In this document: piece after piece, positions 12,191-22,748 of the stretch | Position numbering within the stretch: position 1 is the stretch's first letter | Layout of the letters: every line of letters starts with the position of its first letter | NCBI GenBank assembly: GCA_950295325.1 | Contig: OX485806.1 | Span: forward strand, 55,299,169 to 55,363,168 | From: Polytrichum commune | Lineage: Eukaryota > Streptophyta > Polytrichopsida > Polytrichales > Polytrichaceae | Direction: 5' to 3' | DNA length: 64,000 nt | Made by a program: the position numbers and the translations under genes | Notes under the pieces: generated by a model | Database searches by the model: none | What the model was told of the DNA's origin: nothing | Seen by the model: the letters and a program-made list of their open reading frames with translations, nothing else

Positions 12191-12355
12191 TATTCCACGG
12201 AAATAGGTCACAATTTCTACTATTTTTAGGAGAATGTTGAATATTCTAAGCATATTTGAGTCTTTTTTTAACTAATTCTAAATTTGATCTAAGAAGTTTA
12301 CTAAATTTAATTCCTCTCCGCTCCCCGCTCTACGCTCACATAGAAGTGTCGTTTT
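12191..12355 (-). repeat. MULE A right terminal inverted repeat
   Basis: The reverse complement matches the left end: GTGAGCGTAGAGCGG close to the tip and CCTATTTCCGTGGAAT about 150 bp inside. The tip reads GTGTCGTTTT immediately before the right target-duplication copy. Confidence 0.6.
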
Positions 12356-12420
12356 GGCCAGCTCTTCAAGGCCTCTATATGCACCAGGACGTTGGAAGTT
12401 TTTGGTTCACTTTCAATCTA
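12356..12420 (+). pseudogene. FCP1/NLI-type phosphatase exon, right half
   Basis: Begins with the right target-duplication copy (GGCCAGCTC). The codons then continue the phosphatase frame left at 1465: LW plus ALQGLYMHQDVGSFW. The duplicated codon is CTA on the left and CCA on the right; Pro is the more family-like residue. The exon end is not certain. It shows that MULE A entered an exon. Confidence 0.55.
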
Positions 12421-12731
12421 TCCAAAATGCAAGCAGGGGTGTGTGAATTGAATCAATTTTCAAAGAACATGGCAAACACAATTGTGCAAGTTCCAAGAGG
12501 TGAGGGGAGTTGTGAACTTGAAGTTCACAATGCACATTGTCCCCCCTCCTTTTAGTTGGTCGATGACTAATTGAATGTGGATTTTGCTTGCATGTGTAGG
12601 TGGTTCCCGGGAAGGAATTGCGGGGAAGGGGTGTGAAAGCAGGGGATAGAACATCAGGCAATACAACATTGCATGCACTCTAGGTTCATGCAATCCATTT
12701 CTGAAGTTTTTTAATACCAAATAAATGAAGT
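12421..12731. other. Spacer, no supported gene
   Basis: About 310 bp to the right of the phosphatase relic. It could be phosphatase intron or 3' sequence. No motif seen. Confidence 0.4.
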
Positions 12732-13259
12732 ATGTGTTGTTGGGTGTGGGTTTTTGAGTCTATTATGGACGTCACATTGCAGGGCAAGGAAAACAATGTA
12801 GTTCCACACGAAAGACTGATTGCTGACACAATGCTAATTAGATATTTACATTGTATGAGGTATGTGATTGATTGTTTTGTGGATGGTGTATGGGTGCACT
12901 TCAATGTTGGGCAATCCGTGCATATGATGAGTCCAAAAAACAAGAAACGGAAGGTGGCCATTGGTAAAATCAGCGGTGTGGGGGTTGTGGATAAGTTTTA
13001 TTTCAAGGTCATTCCGGAGTTTTGCTACAAAGTGGACGTGACCACTGCTTACCTAGGTGATGTGAAACTTGCATATCCATATGAGAACGGAGACCAATGG
13101 TTAGTGCAAGATGTGGTCGGAGGATGCACACTGTGGAATGAAAGGAACGTGAGAGCAACATTATTTTCCTCCCACGTACTTATCAGGGAGGACATAGAGG
13201 GCTTCCGCACTGTAAACTCTCAACCCACATATGAACACGCCCATGCACGCCCAATTTGA
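12732..13259 (+). CDS. DUF8039-like transposon-associated fragment
   Basis: A 175-residue open frame. From about residue 70 it reads KKRKVAIGKISGVG, then beta-rich sequence, then QWLVQDVVGGCTLWNERNV. The pattern of a short G-rich start, a variable middle and a D-x-x-G-x-x-x-x-W end recalls the DUF8039 domain found with plant CACTA/Ulp1-type elements. This is pattern recall only. No transposase catalytic motif or Ulp1 protease is attached, so it is probably a relic. The first ATG is not a sure start. Confidence 0.35.
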   Translation: MCCWVWVFESIMDVTLQGKENNVVPHERLIADTMLIRYLHCMRYVIDCFVDGVWVHFNVGQSVHMMSPKNKKRKVAIGKISGVGVVDKFYFKVIPEFCYKVDVTTAYLGDVKLAYPYENGDQWLVQDVVGGCTLWNERNVRATLFSSHVLIREDIEGFRTVNSQPTYEHAHARPI

Positions 13260-13335
13260 AATATGTATTATTTTTCAAATATGATCCCCATGTTCATATT
13301 GAGTCTCCATCTTTAATGTTTGAATGGTAGTTGCA

Positions 13336-13340
13336 TGCTT
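13336..13340. repeat. TSD TGCTT, left copy (inverted solo LTR)
   Basis: TGCTT here equals TGCTT at 15606-15610, directly next to both ends of the inverted LTR. Confidence 0.75.
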
Positions 13341-15605
13341 TGATGCACCCCGTGGGTCGTTCCCTTGCAATTTAACTCAAGAAGACTCACGGTGAGACAT
13401 CACGTAAATTTATATTCGCTTGAGAACTACCGTGCCTCATTAATATGTTCAGTCTCTAATTAATAATCCCTCTCTTCTCCTTATGATATGAATATAATTA
13501 TTGGAGTGAATATAATCTCATTATCTTAATTCTTACTCTCAATGTAAGGCATCATTGATAATAAGAACCATTAGATTTAAAGAAAGCTTCAAGAGGTGTA
13601 ACAATATCCGTGATAATAATATAGTATTTAATAAATTGTATGAATCCTTAATGTTAGTACTTCATAAACATTAATCACACAAATGATAATAATCTTATAA
13701 TGATGAGGAAGATCTAATATTCTTGAATCGTCCTTTTTAAGCTCAAGTGTTACTACTTATAATATTGTAACTTGACATGTATGCATATAGTAGTTATAAT
13801 TTCATAAACACATCATTGATTGTTTTGCAATGTCACGTTTAACATTCAAAGTGTTTTAATGACAAGAATAATTATAATTTTCTTGAGGTTTATTCAAGAG
13901 AAAGAACTCCTCTTTAATTGTTAATGACATCCAACAACTCACAAAGTATCTTAAGAGAAGAAGCATTTTTACTACAAAGTGTTTTTTAATGACAAGAAGA
14001 TAAACCTATCTCTCTTGAGTTTTGCTCAAGAGAGAGAGAGATCTTCTCTTAAATAGATAATCCTTCAAATTGTAATGACATCCAACAACTCACAAAGAAT
14101 CTTAAAGTAAGAAGCTTCAATAACAATTGTAATAAGTAGATTATCTTATATCAATATTACTTCATTCATATGTATTCAAACTTTGCTATGAGTTAATGTC
14201 TTCATCATTCTTGTTAATCATAAGTTCAACAATCAATATGTAGTATAATATGTATAATACTTATAAGTCAATTATGTAGTTATTGATAATAAGCTCCTCC
14301 TTTTTTGAAGGAGTTGCAATCGTTAAGTTGTTTTGCTTAAATCATAACATGCATATAATTCTTCAATCCTTCAATCACATGTATATTTATAATTCCCTTT
14401 TGAGGAGATCAATGATAAGTTCCGCTTTGAGAGATAATCTTATTTCCTTCACTCAAGTTGACAATCGCTTTCTCAATTCAATCTCTCTCAAAGTCCCATT
14501 GATTCTCCAATTTGTCTTGAGCGCTTTGTTCTCACCCTCACACTATCTTTTGAGTTCTTTCTCAAAAGAGTCTACTCAATCTACTCTACTCTCGGTTGCT
14601 CAATCACATAAGCTACAAAGTACCATTGACGACTCGTAGTTCAAATTGAGAGAGGTAGAAAGATCACACGCATTTGTAGAAAAGATAAGTGTATTGCAAA
14701 AGTTCCTCGAGAGGAGAGTTACAAAAGCTTCAAGTGATTATTGACACTCAAATTTAAGATAACTTCGTTGTGTAGAAAATGAGGTATAGGTCTCCTAAAT
14801 TGCTTCCCTTATATAGTTTTTTCCTTCTATCTCAAAATCTTTGTTTAAGTGATTGTAATCTTTTACTATCCTAGATAGCTATCTATCTTCACATTTGTAG
14901 ATGCTACTTATCCTAAACGGTTATAACCATTTCACTACACTAATGTTTTCACTACCAAGATTTCACTATATTCTCCTTGATAGTCAATCAAATCTTTGAT
15001 TGTATCAATTCCGATATTTGGTACTTGGAACATGCTCGTAGAATGTACCCTATTCCTATATTATCCTTAATGTCTTCATAATGTCTATGTATCTTAAGAA
15101 TCTAAAATTCTTATAATCATGTTCTCAAAATCCTACATTCTAATATATTCCATAATTATGTCTCTTCGGATATTCATACATCCTCAACATTCTAATATAC
15201 CCCTATATATCCTTTATATAATCCTATTATAAGTATTTCTAATTAAAAGTTCCATTGTGCTAAGTACTTAATCCCCTTCGCTAAATACTTAATCTCCTTG
15301 GCTAATACGTTGGGATCCTATAGCCGTAGGTACCGGCTCCTAAAGCCGCGCGTCCTCCTTGTAAAGCCGCGGAAAAGAGGGCCTATTCCCGTGGTCAACA
15401 TCCTCGGCACCATTCGTTCTCGGGCCTTTCCAGAGTCTTCTCTTCTCGGTATCCAACTGCTCCTTACTGCAGCTCCAGCCTTCCGATTCCAATGTTCCTC
15501 TTTTTGTTTGTTAAGACTCTCGCTCTGATTGTAAAACTTCTGTCCTTAATGCCTTCTAATTGCTTGTGATGCTCTCATTTGTAAGCATAATGTTTGTATT
15601 CAACA
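13341..15605 (-). mobile_element. Solo LTR, minus orientation, same family as 22749-24939
   Basis: Read on the minus strand it begins TGTTGAATACAAACATTA and ends GGTGCATCA, as the plus-strand LTR at 22749-24939 begins TGTTGAGTACAACATTA and ends TCCATCA. Long stretches match throughout, for example the region ending GTGAGTCTTCTT and the TATA region. It is 2,265 bp. The flanks carry a perfect 5-bp duplication (TGCTT) and no PPT or PBS, so this is an independent solo LTR and not the 5' LTR of the neighbouring element. On the minus strand a TATA box (CTATATAAG) lies at 14809-14817. Confidence 0.85.
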
Positions 15606-15641
15606 TGCTTGAAGGGTATTGTAAACGCAATTTCTCTTGCT

Positions 15642-17450
15642 ATGGCGGGACAAGTTATTGAGGAGATCATCGCGGAAGCGCATGAATAAGAAGGCCATCA
15701 TCAAACCTTCGAAAATACTTGGTTCACCATATTAAGTGCACCTTATTGGTGGCCAACAAGAAAAAATGACGTATCAAGTTATTGTGACGAATGTCCGGTC
15801 TGCTCACGACGAAATGAAGGACGGATACATGAACAAGAAAATGATACTTTAGTACTAGACTCGGTATCGGATGACGAGTCAACCACGGAAGAGAACCACG
15901 CAACGGATTGGAGAACACCTTATTTTAAGTACTTGAGAAATTGACAAGTACGTGGGGAAAATATTACCAATGAAAAACAACTTCAATGGGCAAATAAATG
16001 CAAGCGGTTCATTCTCAACGGAAGAACCTTGATAAGATTACTACCCAACGGAGATACGCGAATATGCGTCACACGAAGCCGAGGAGGAAAGATAATAGCG
16101 GCAACCCACAATGAAAAGGGCAAGCACTTGACCTTACCCATGACTAAACAATTAATATTCTTTAGTCCATATTGGTGGCCTACGATTGACAAGGACATCA
16201 AATATCATGCGGAGTATGAATGTGAAGAATGCATATTAGAACTCAATGGGAAGCAAGAAGAGATGAATCTAAAAGATAAACAAGTGACTATATTAAAGCA
16301 AATGTCACCATCGGATTGGAGAAAACCTTACCTCGAATATTTATTATTCGGAAAGGTAATGAGCAATGACTTAACTGGAAAAGAGAAGGAACGGATTGTG
16401 AATAGAAGTCAATTCTTCGCCATCATGAATAGGAAACTAATGAGATGATTTGTCGCCAACGAGATACCCAAGGAATGCATCTCGGAGAATTGGATACTAG
16501 AGTTTTTAAAGGAACTCAATGGGAAACATCAAACATATGAAGAGATGGTAGAAGAGGCAGCACAAGGACCATATTGGTGGCCTATTATGACTCACGACAT
16601 TCGAAGTTTTATCAAGCAAAATTCTAATTACAAGCAAAGAAATGGTACTACGCTAATTCAACCAAGGAGTGATTCAACCAAAGTAGATTGGAGAAAACTG
16701 ATAATGAAATATTTGAACCAAGGGAAAACCAAAGATCGAGATCTAATTGAACAAGAATATGGAACTTACTTCATGGAAGAAGGAGAATTATGAAAGGAAG
16801 TAAATCATGGAGAAAGTAAAATATGTATCGCGGGAGACCAAGTCAAGCATCTAATTAAAAGAGTACATGAGCAAAATGGTTGTCACCTCAACCTGAACGA
16901 TACAATTCAATAAATAATCAACAGGCCTTATTGGTGGCCTACCATAGTACAAGATACGGATGATTATATCAATGAAGAATGCCCAAAATGTAAGAAAAAC
17001 ACAACAGCTAAAATACAATGCGGGGCAGTTACTACCGATCCACATAAAGATTGGAGAATACCATTTATTGACTACCTATTACATGGGAGATTGACAACAC
17101 CGGCGACAGTTTCTCAAAGACAACAAATAGCGATAAGAAGTAGACATTTTCAACTAGTCAATGGGAACCAATTAATCAAGGAAGGAGCCGATGGGATGAA
17201 ACGGCGATGTGTCTCCGGACCAATAACCGAGGCGATCATCGCCGAAGCGCATGAAGGCATTGCGGGAGGACATTTCGCGGCGAACATCACATTACATAAA
17301 ATGTTGACCGTGCTTTATTGGTGGCCCACTATGAAAAGGGACGTTTATATGTATTGCAAACAATGCAACATATGCCAAATAGTGGGACCAAAAGTATCCA
17401 AGTCATCACAACCATTACACCCAATTATGCCTATGGAAGTATTCCAAAGA
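15642..17450 (+). pseudogene. Tandem RNase H-integrase linker + H2C2 modules (5 copies)
   Basis: One reading frame contains five copies of a PYWWPT-like motif, at 15741, 16167, 16569, 16926 and 17313. Four intervening DWR-x-P-x3-YL motifs lie at 15906, 16314, 16686 and 17049. All spacings are multiples of three: 426, 402, 357 and 387 bp between YWWP motifs. In ordinary Ty3 elements this linker plus H2C2 zinc domain occurs once, just before the integrase core. Zinc ligands H...H...C-x2-C are visible in modules 1, 2, 4 and 5; module 3 has lost its cysteines (SFIKQNSNYK). In-frame stops at 15687, 15942, 16446, 16791 and 16911 interrupt an otherwise continuous frame with no shift. The modules are diverged from each other, so the duplication is old. 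Confidence 0.8.
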
Positions 17451-18258
17451 TGGGGATTGGATTTTATAGGACCAATCAATCCACCGGCTAAAGGTACTAA
17501 AAACAAATACATCATTACCGCCATGGACTACACCACCAAATGGGTAGAAGCGAGAGCACTTAAATATAATACCGCAACATCTACCGCAAGATTCATATTT
17601 GAGGAGATCATCACCAAATTCGGATGTCCAATTAAACTAGTTAGTGACCAAGGGAGTCACTTTCTAAACGAGACAATCCAAAATCTTAACTAAGACATTT
17701 ATGGTTTTACATCGTAAATCGACAACTTATTAACCTCAAGATAACGGACAAACCGAGAGCACCAACAAAGTCATCAAGACAACACTTACCAAGATGGTAA
17801 ATGCCAATCGCACGGATTGGGACACTAAACTATATGCGGCATTATGGGCATATAGAACGGCGTACAAAGTTACTACCAAGCATACGCCATTTTCATTGGT
17901 ATTTGGAATAGAAGCATTACTTCCATTATCATTCATCTACAACGAGGAGAATCTACAACGGAATCAAGAATGGCATCCTGATCTTAAACGGAGAATGAAA
18001 CAATTAAAGACATTAGACTTGACCCGTATCAAAGCAAAGGAAAATATCGAGCATACTCAAACCATGAGAAAGAGAAAACAAGATAAAACTTTAATGGAAG
18101 GCAAGAGGTACAAACATTGCAAGAAACCCTCTTATGATACTAAGGAAAAGAACGGCGGAATTCATCAACAAAAGGAGAAATTAGATGAGAACAAAATTTC
18201 CAAATTTCACAAAGGACAAAAGATTTTGTGGCATCAACGCAAGATTTTGTGGATTTAG
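17451..18258 (+). pseudogene. Ty3 element A integrase core and C-terminus
   Basis: The DDE integrase core follows the fifth zinc module. The first Asp is in LDFIGPI, the second in SDQGSHF, and the Glu in NGQTESTN after a frame change. The frame is lost near 17690, and a TAA at about 17727 follows in the second frame. The C-terminal part ([18 protein letters not shown] ... TPFSLVFG) is typical of Ty3 integrase. This enzyme would insert the cDNA copy into the genome. Together with the stops upstream it is inactive here. Confidence 0.8.
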
Positions 18259-18912
18259 TACAAGACGACATTCACCCAGTAAAACCAACCACCCTAATGA
18301 CGACTCAAGTTATTCGTATGTTGAGAAGAAACCATGTGATTTTTACGAAGGACAAGGAAAAATTCTTACATCCCCGGATTATGAGGAAGTACACTACAAA
18401 ATGCTTGAGTGTTATCACATACAACCATTGAGAGTAGGGATTCACGATGAATTACCAACAAAAATTAAACCAGGGGTAATAATGGAAAATTACCCTATTC
18501 AACCTCTACCAAAAGGGACCTCGAATGAGCAATCAAACAATGGAATACAAACAATAAAAACGGAAGTTGTTATTCAAGTATTGACAAGGAGGAATAATCA
18601 CGACAAAAATGTGCCACACTTGGACGAATTAACTGCAAGCACACTTTATGATTATGATAAGATCACGTCAATCAAGGAAAATGCACATGTCATGTACAAT
18701 ACCACGAAGAGTGTCTGGAATCATAAACCCCAACCATGTTAACCATGTTATGGTTACAATACATGTGTAAGGATTGGTACCTAATCTTTATGGTACTATT
18801 AACTTGTAATTGGTACTTACCATAATGGAATTCATCCATACATTCATCCAGCAATGACATTCACATTATCAATACATGCCTTCAACAAAAGGATTATATA
18901 ATTGAGCGGATA
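18259..18912 (+). pseudogene. Integrase tail and linker to additional ORF
   Basis: An open frame (to 18742) rich in Lys, Asn and Thr runs from the integrase C-terminus into the spacer before the additional ORF. A short direct repeat AAGATTTTGTGG occurs near 18219 and 18240. No domain is recognised. Confidence 0.4.
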
Positions 18913-20658
18913 TTGAAAACAATATTTCAATCACACTTTGAAGATATTCAGGGTTTTATACCAGAACCTTCAGAAATATTGTCAAATTCCGAGTTAAAAT
19001 CCAATTTAAATATTATTGGAGGAGTCCGCGCAAGGCAGACCCCAAGCAAGGAGGAAACATTACACAAGGTGGCGTCCTCTTTGGCTTACACCGGTATAAA
19101 ACAAATACCACAAGTTAGCCACATCAGATTATACCAGGTTATAACACCCAACAAGGACAACCACATAAGTTCAAGAACTCCAACCATATTAACAAACCTC
19201 ATCATGATCAGCACAAAGGCAACGAGCCTAACAGAATGGGAACTTAGGGTTATAGTGATTCATAATCCAAACCTACAACAACAAGTCCATCATAGTATAC
19301 ACAAACATTTTGGAGCAGCTGAGACAGTGAGTGAGTTCAGAGTTAGACTTTTCACTTTATCCACCATGAGAACTCCAAGCAAGGAGAAGGGGAAGGCACC
19401 TCAGATGAGAGCAGTTGAAGATATAGTCTTTAGTACAGAGATGGCCGCGTTGGACTTTAAACCAACTCTGGAGGAGGAGACTTTTTGGCAGCTCATTGGA
19501 CTAGATCGATTTGTAACTAGAGGGACATGGGAGATTGTTAATATTCCAGTGATTCAGGAGATCATTACCAATTTAAATCTAGACACCATGGACTCTGTCT
19601 TGAATGGCCAACCATTTTCAATTTTTCCAAAGGACTGGAAGAACAAAATGAGAGCAGTTTTCTATCTTACGACATTCTCAGCAAGAAGGGAGCCAGGAAC
19701 GCCAAAGGTCAAGGCTGCAGACATCTTTCCTAACTTCAATGACAAAGTGAAAAACAAGACATGCATTTGCAAGATTGGGGACTGTACCATTATGGAAGCA
19801 AAGAGGCCATTGAGGTTCTTCAACTCCTTATTCTTGCTACGAACTACTGCTAATATTATTTCTTGTCAAGCAATTGCACACATTGCTGATGCTCTCAATG
19901 GGAAGTTAGTTGATTGGCCGACACTATTTAGAGAGATCATACTCACAGAGCTCAAGAATATCAAAGAAGAATTGTTTAAGGACAAGACCACGATGTTGAA
20001 ATCAATGATGGCACCCCCTCTTCCCATGTTAGTTATTGATGGGGGGTTGTTGACTGTTTCACAAGAAATTGAAGCAAGCATACTTATGCCAGCTAATCTC
20101 ATAGAAAAACCAGTTTCAAATAAAAGAAAGATAAGACCCTCAATGGAACTTACCCCAGGAGAGCCATCAGAAACGAAAGAAGCACCACAAATTTGTGTAG
20201 CCATGGCCACACCAACCATAGCAAAACCAGAAACCATTCCTAACATTGTTATAGATTTACGAAACCCTTTAGAGACCCAACCATACTCATTCAAGGCAGA
20301 GAGAGAAGTTCCAAAATCTGTGAGTACACCAATGGAACCAACAAGCAATCAAAATGTGCTTATAAGCACAATGGAGAAAGGTACTTCACAATCAGTTTTA
20401 GAACCATTAATGGACATTCTACAAAAATTCCGAAACACTACCCAGCTGTTGGAGAATTGGATTTCAGTCACCACACTTTCTTCCAATAGCACACAACACA
20501 ACTATGCGCTCATCACAGACTCGAAAAAATACAATCAATTATCACAGAGGGGAACTCCAAGGTTACAATATCATACTCTACAACTACACTACGCTCTGGC
20601 AGTAGTACAGTCTACTCTAATAGCCGCTACTCCTCAGCCGGCCGACACCGAATTTTGA
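18913..20658 (+). CDS. Additional ORF of Ty3 element A (unknown function)
   Basis: A 581-residue open frame, the longest intact one in this element, lying between integrase and the LTR on the coding strand. Tat/Athila-like elements often carry such an extra ORF there. The middle (about residues 155-370) looks globular: EETFWQLIGLDRF, then FSIFPKDWKNKMRAVFYLTTF, then a helical stretch ending LNGKLVDWPTLFREI. The C-terminal third is Pro/Thr/Ser-rich and likely disordered. There is no clear envelope signature; I see no strong signal peptide or transmembrane helix. The start at 18913 is simply the first ATG in frame. Confidence 0.55.
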   Translation: MKTIFQSHFEDIQGFIPEPSEILSNSELKSNLNIIGGVRARQTPSKEETLHKVASSLAYTGIKQIPQVSHIRLYQVITPNKDNHISSRTPTILTNLIMISTKATSLTEWELRVIVIHNPNLQQQVHHSIHKHFGAAETVSEFRVRLFTLSTMRTPSKEKGKAPQMRAVEDIVFSTEMAALDFKPTLEEETFWQLIGLDRFVTRGTWEIVNIPVIQEIITNLNLDTMDSVLNGQPFSIFPKDWKNKMRAVFYLTTFSARREPGTPKVKAADIFPNFNDKVKNKTCICKIGDCTIMEAKRPLRFFNSLFLLRTTANIISCQAIAHIADALNGKLVDWPTLFREIILTELKNIKEELFKDKTTMLKSMMAPPLPMLVIDGGLLTVSQEIEASILMPANLIEKPVSNKRKIRPSMELTPGEPSETKEAPQICVAMATPTIAKPETIPNIVIDLRNPLETQPYSFKAEREVPKSVSTPMEPTSNQNVLISTMEKGTSQSVLEPLMDILQKFRNTTQLLENWISVTTLSSNSTQHNYALITDSKKYNQLSQRGTPRLQYHTLQLHYALAVVQSTLIAATPQPADTEF

Positions 20659-22715
20659 GGCCATGGAGGAATCCTGCACAACCAAGCTGAACGAAATCAA
20701 GACTCAGCAAAACTCCAGAGCCCGCGGCCAACGACACCTGAGCAAGGACAGCTAAGGAGGGTGATTACCTTCAACAAAAGGTGGCAAACAAGAACATGGC
20801 TGCAGCAAATTCGCATGAGTCATTCCACGCCGCACACACACAGGATAGGCATCAACAGGAGTTGATCAGCTCTAAAGGGAAATCGCCGCCCCAACATGTC
20901 GACAACACAGCTGCGAAGACAGCAAATACTCTTAAGCACAACGCAACCATAGAAAAAATCGAAAGAAACCACCAAAACGCTGCAGCTACCCATCACCAAA
21001 TCATTCAGGACAACCAACAGACGTCGCCGCTCCACAACGCGGCAGCAGGAAGCAGTCACGAAAGCGCCGAAATATTTCAGACATCGTGCCATGAACTTCG
21101 ACAGCAATCAGTCCTCTCCTAGACCAAGTACGCCGCCGAAGAAAACCGGCATCACAGCGTCGCCGAGGAGAACCGGAATTTGACACAAAAATCAACACTC
21201 CAAGGCCAGACCGCAACAACAACAGATCAATCTTTGAAGTATCAATAGGTTAGAACTGAATGCGAGACAACAGAGGAACAGAGTCGCTGAAATGCGGCAA
21301 CCCTCACCCGGCAACTTAAAAAACAGGTTGAAACCTTACAAAGCCAACAAGAAGCAAGCAGCCAGGAATTTCAAAAACAGGTGGCGGCCTTGAAGAGCCA
21401 GCATGCAATCGAACTCAAACAGGTACTCATCGCTGAGAGAAACTAGCATCAACAACAAACATTACTTCTCCGAAGTGAGCATGCCGCCGAACTAGCCAAA
21501 ACCCACCAACTCACAAAGGAAATGGAACAGGCTGCCGAACAGAAGATTACCGTTATACAGGCCCAGTATGCCGCGGCACAACAGCTTGCGGCAAGCACCC
21601 AACAAATCAAACACAAATTCCAAGTACAGAGGGAAAAACTGTTGAGTGATAACCGCAATCGGAAGCAGATCGCCGCCGTCGCCACCAAACAGGAACTCAA
21701 CTGACTTCGGCACATTATCTCCGACCTTCGGAGAGACACGGCAAAAAAACTCCAGACTTTCCAGGTGGAAATCAAAGCTTACAACACCCAACTCCACATC
21801 TTAGCCACAAATACACATACAGATCCAGATAGAGTAAGGGAACTTACAAAGATTGAAGCTTTCGATCTCTGGGTACTGAAACAGCCTGCGACAGAGGACC
21901 AAATGTCTCCACAAACACTTTTGCACAGGGTCACATCAAAAATCCAGCATACTTTGAAGAACCTCAAAACAGAGTTATCCCAGGCTACACAAGAGCGAGA
22001 TGAGTTTCAAAATCAACTGGAGCAACAACAAGAAGAACATCCTCCGAAATGGGAAAACATGTTAGGGGACGTAAAAATCGAAGATACATCAAACCTCATC
22101 GCAACCACTATGAGAAATTTTTCAATACTACCATGCGTATAAACCTTTGGATCCGAGGAACAATTCCAGATTTTGTGTATGAAGGCCACTCCGACAGCCA
22201 AAGACCTTTTAGTTTTCATGTGGATCCTCAAAGATCTTACTATGCAAAAAGGAGTTGTTGAAATCACCACAACAAACCCTAACTTCTACCTTACAAAGTT
22301 TTGTGTCACAGCACTCACCCACATGGCAAAACACCATGAGGAATTCTACAGCAACATTGAGAATAGGAAGAGCCTTCCACAAATTGAACCTTATGATTCA
22401 GAAATCATAAAGGAGATCCAAGATCTGACAAATTCAAAATTTCCACAATTTCTAACGGCACTTGACGGATTGGCACAAGAAGATACTAGATTGCTACATG
22501 AGGCTAGCCACCAACACCACAACCTCATCAGAAAATTTCCGGATTCCTTTCCACAAGCATTTCACAGAATTCAACTACAAGGTTACATCACAAGGGCACT
22601 TGAGGATAGGAAAAACAATTTAGAGCAAAAACAGATCACTACACCACATGCTCGAACTCTCCTCTATCTTCCTCAATACGATCCAGGGAGTATGAGAATT
22701 CCTAAAAGATCCTGA
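20659..22715 (+). pseudogene. Coiled-coil coding region with stops (Ty3 element A)
   Basis: Frames across 20781-22715 encode a Gln/Ala/Glu-rich protein with heptad-like runs, for example AKTHQLTKEMEQAAEQKITV and VTSKIQHTLKNLKTELSQAT, predicting a long coiled coil. Stops and frame changes interrupt it. It lies directly after the additional ORF and before the purine tract, so it is probably the C-terminal part of the same or a second accessory protein. Coiled coils are common in capsid-interacting or motor-linked proteins, but no function can be read here. Confidence 0.5.
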
Positions 22716-22730
22716 GGGCAGGATCTCAAT

Positions 22731-22748
22731 TTGGGAGGGGGATAAAAT
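22731..22748 (+). promoter_or_regulatory. Polypurine tract of Ty3 element A
   Basis: TTTGGGAGGGGGATAAAA directly precedes the LTR start TGTTGAG. This is the expected site of plus-strand DNA priming. Confidence 0.8.

Larger units (their letters stand above)
1466..12355 (+). mobile_element. MULE A: composite Mutator-like element, about 10.9 kb
   Basis: The element is bounded by a 9-bp target duplication and by related inverted ends. Left end: GGGAAACTTAG, then GTGAGCGTAGAGCGG. Reverse-complemented right end: AAAACGACACTTC, then GTGAGCGTAGAGCGG. A further shared block (CCTATTTCCGTGGAAT) lies about 100-170 bp inside each end. The interior holds a solo LTR (2024-3401), an unrecognised minus-strand multi-exon gene (about 4590-6530), a 139-bp satellite array (6788-7863) and a decayed transposase (7863-11103). 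It sits inside a phosphatase exon whose frame is continuous across the insertion. The coding region is dead, so the element is not autonomous now. Confidence 0.65.

Noticed and set aside
15298..15528. 76-residue plus-strand open frame
   Set aside because: Falls inside the inverted solo LTR and is antisense to the LTR's own direction.
19866..20348. 160-residue minus-strand open frame
   Set aside because: Antisense to the intact accessory ORF of Ty3 element A; its hydrophobic composition comes from the other strand's codons.
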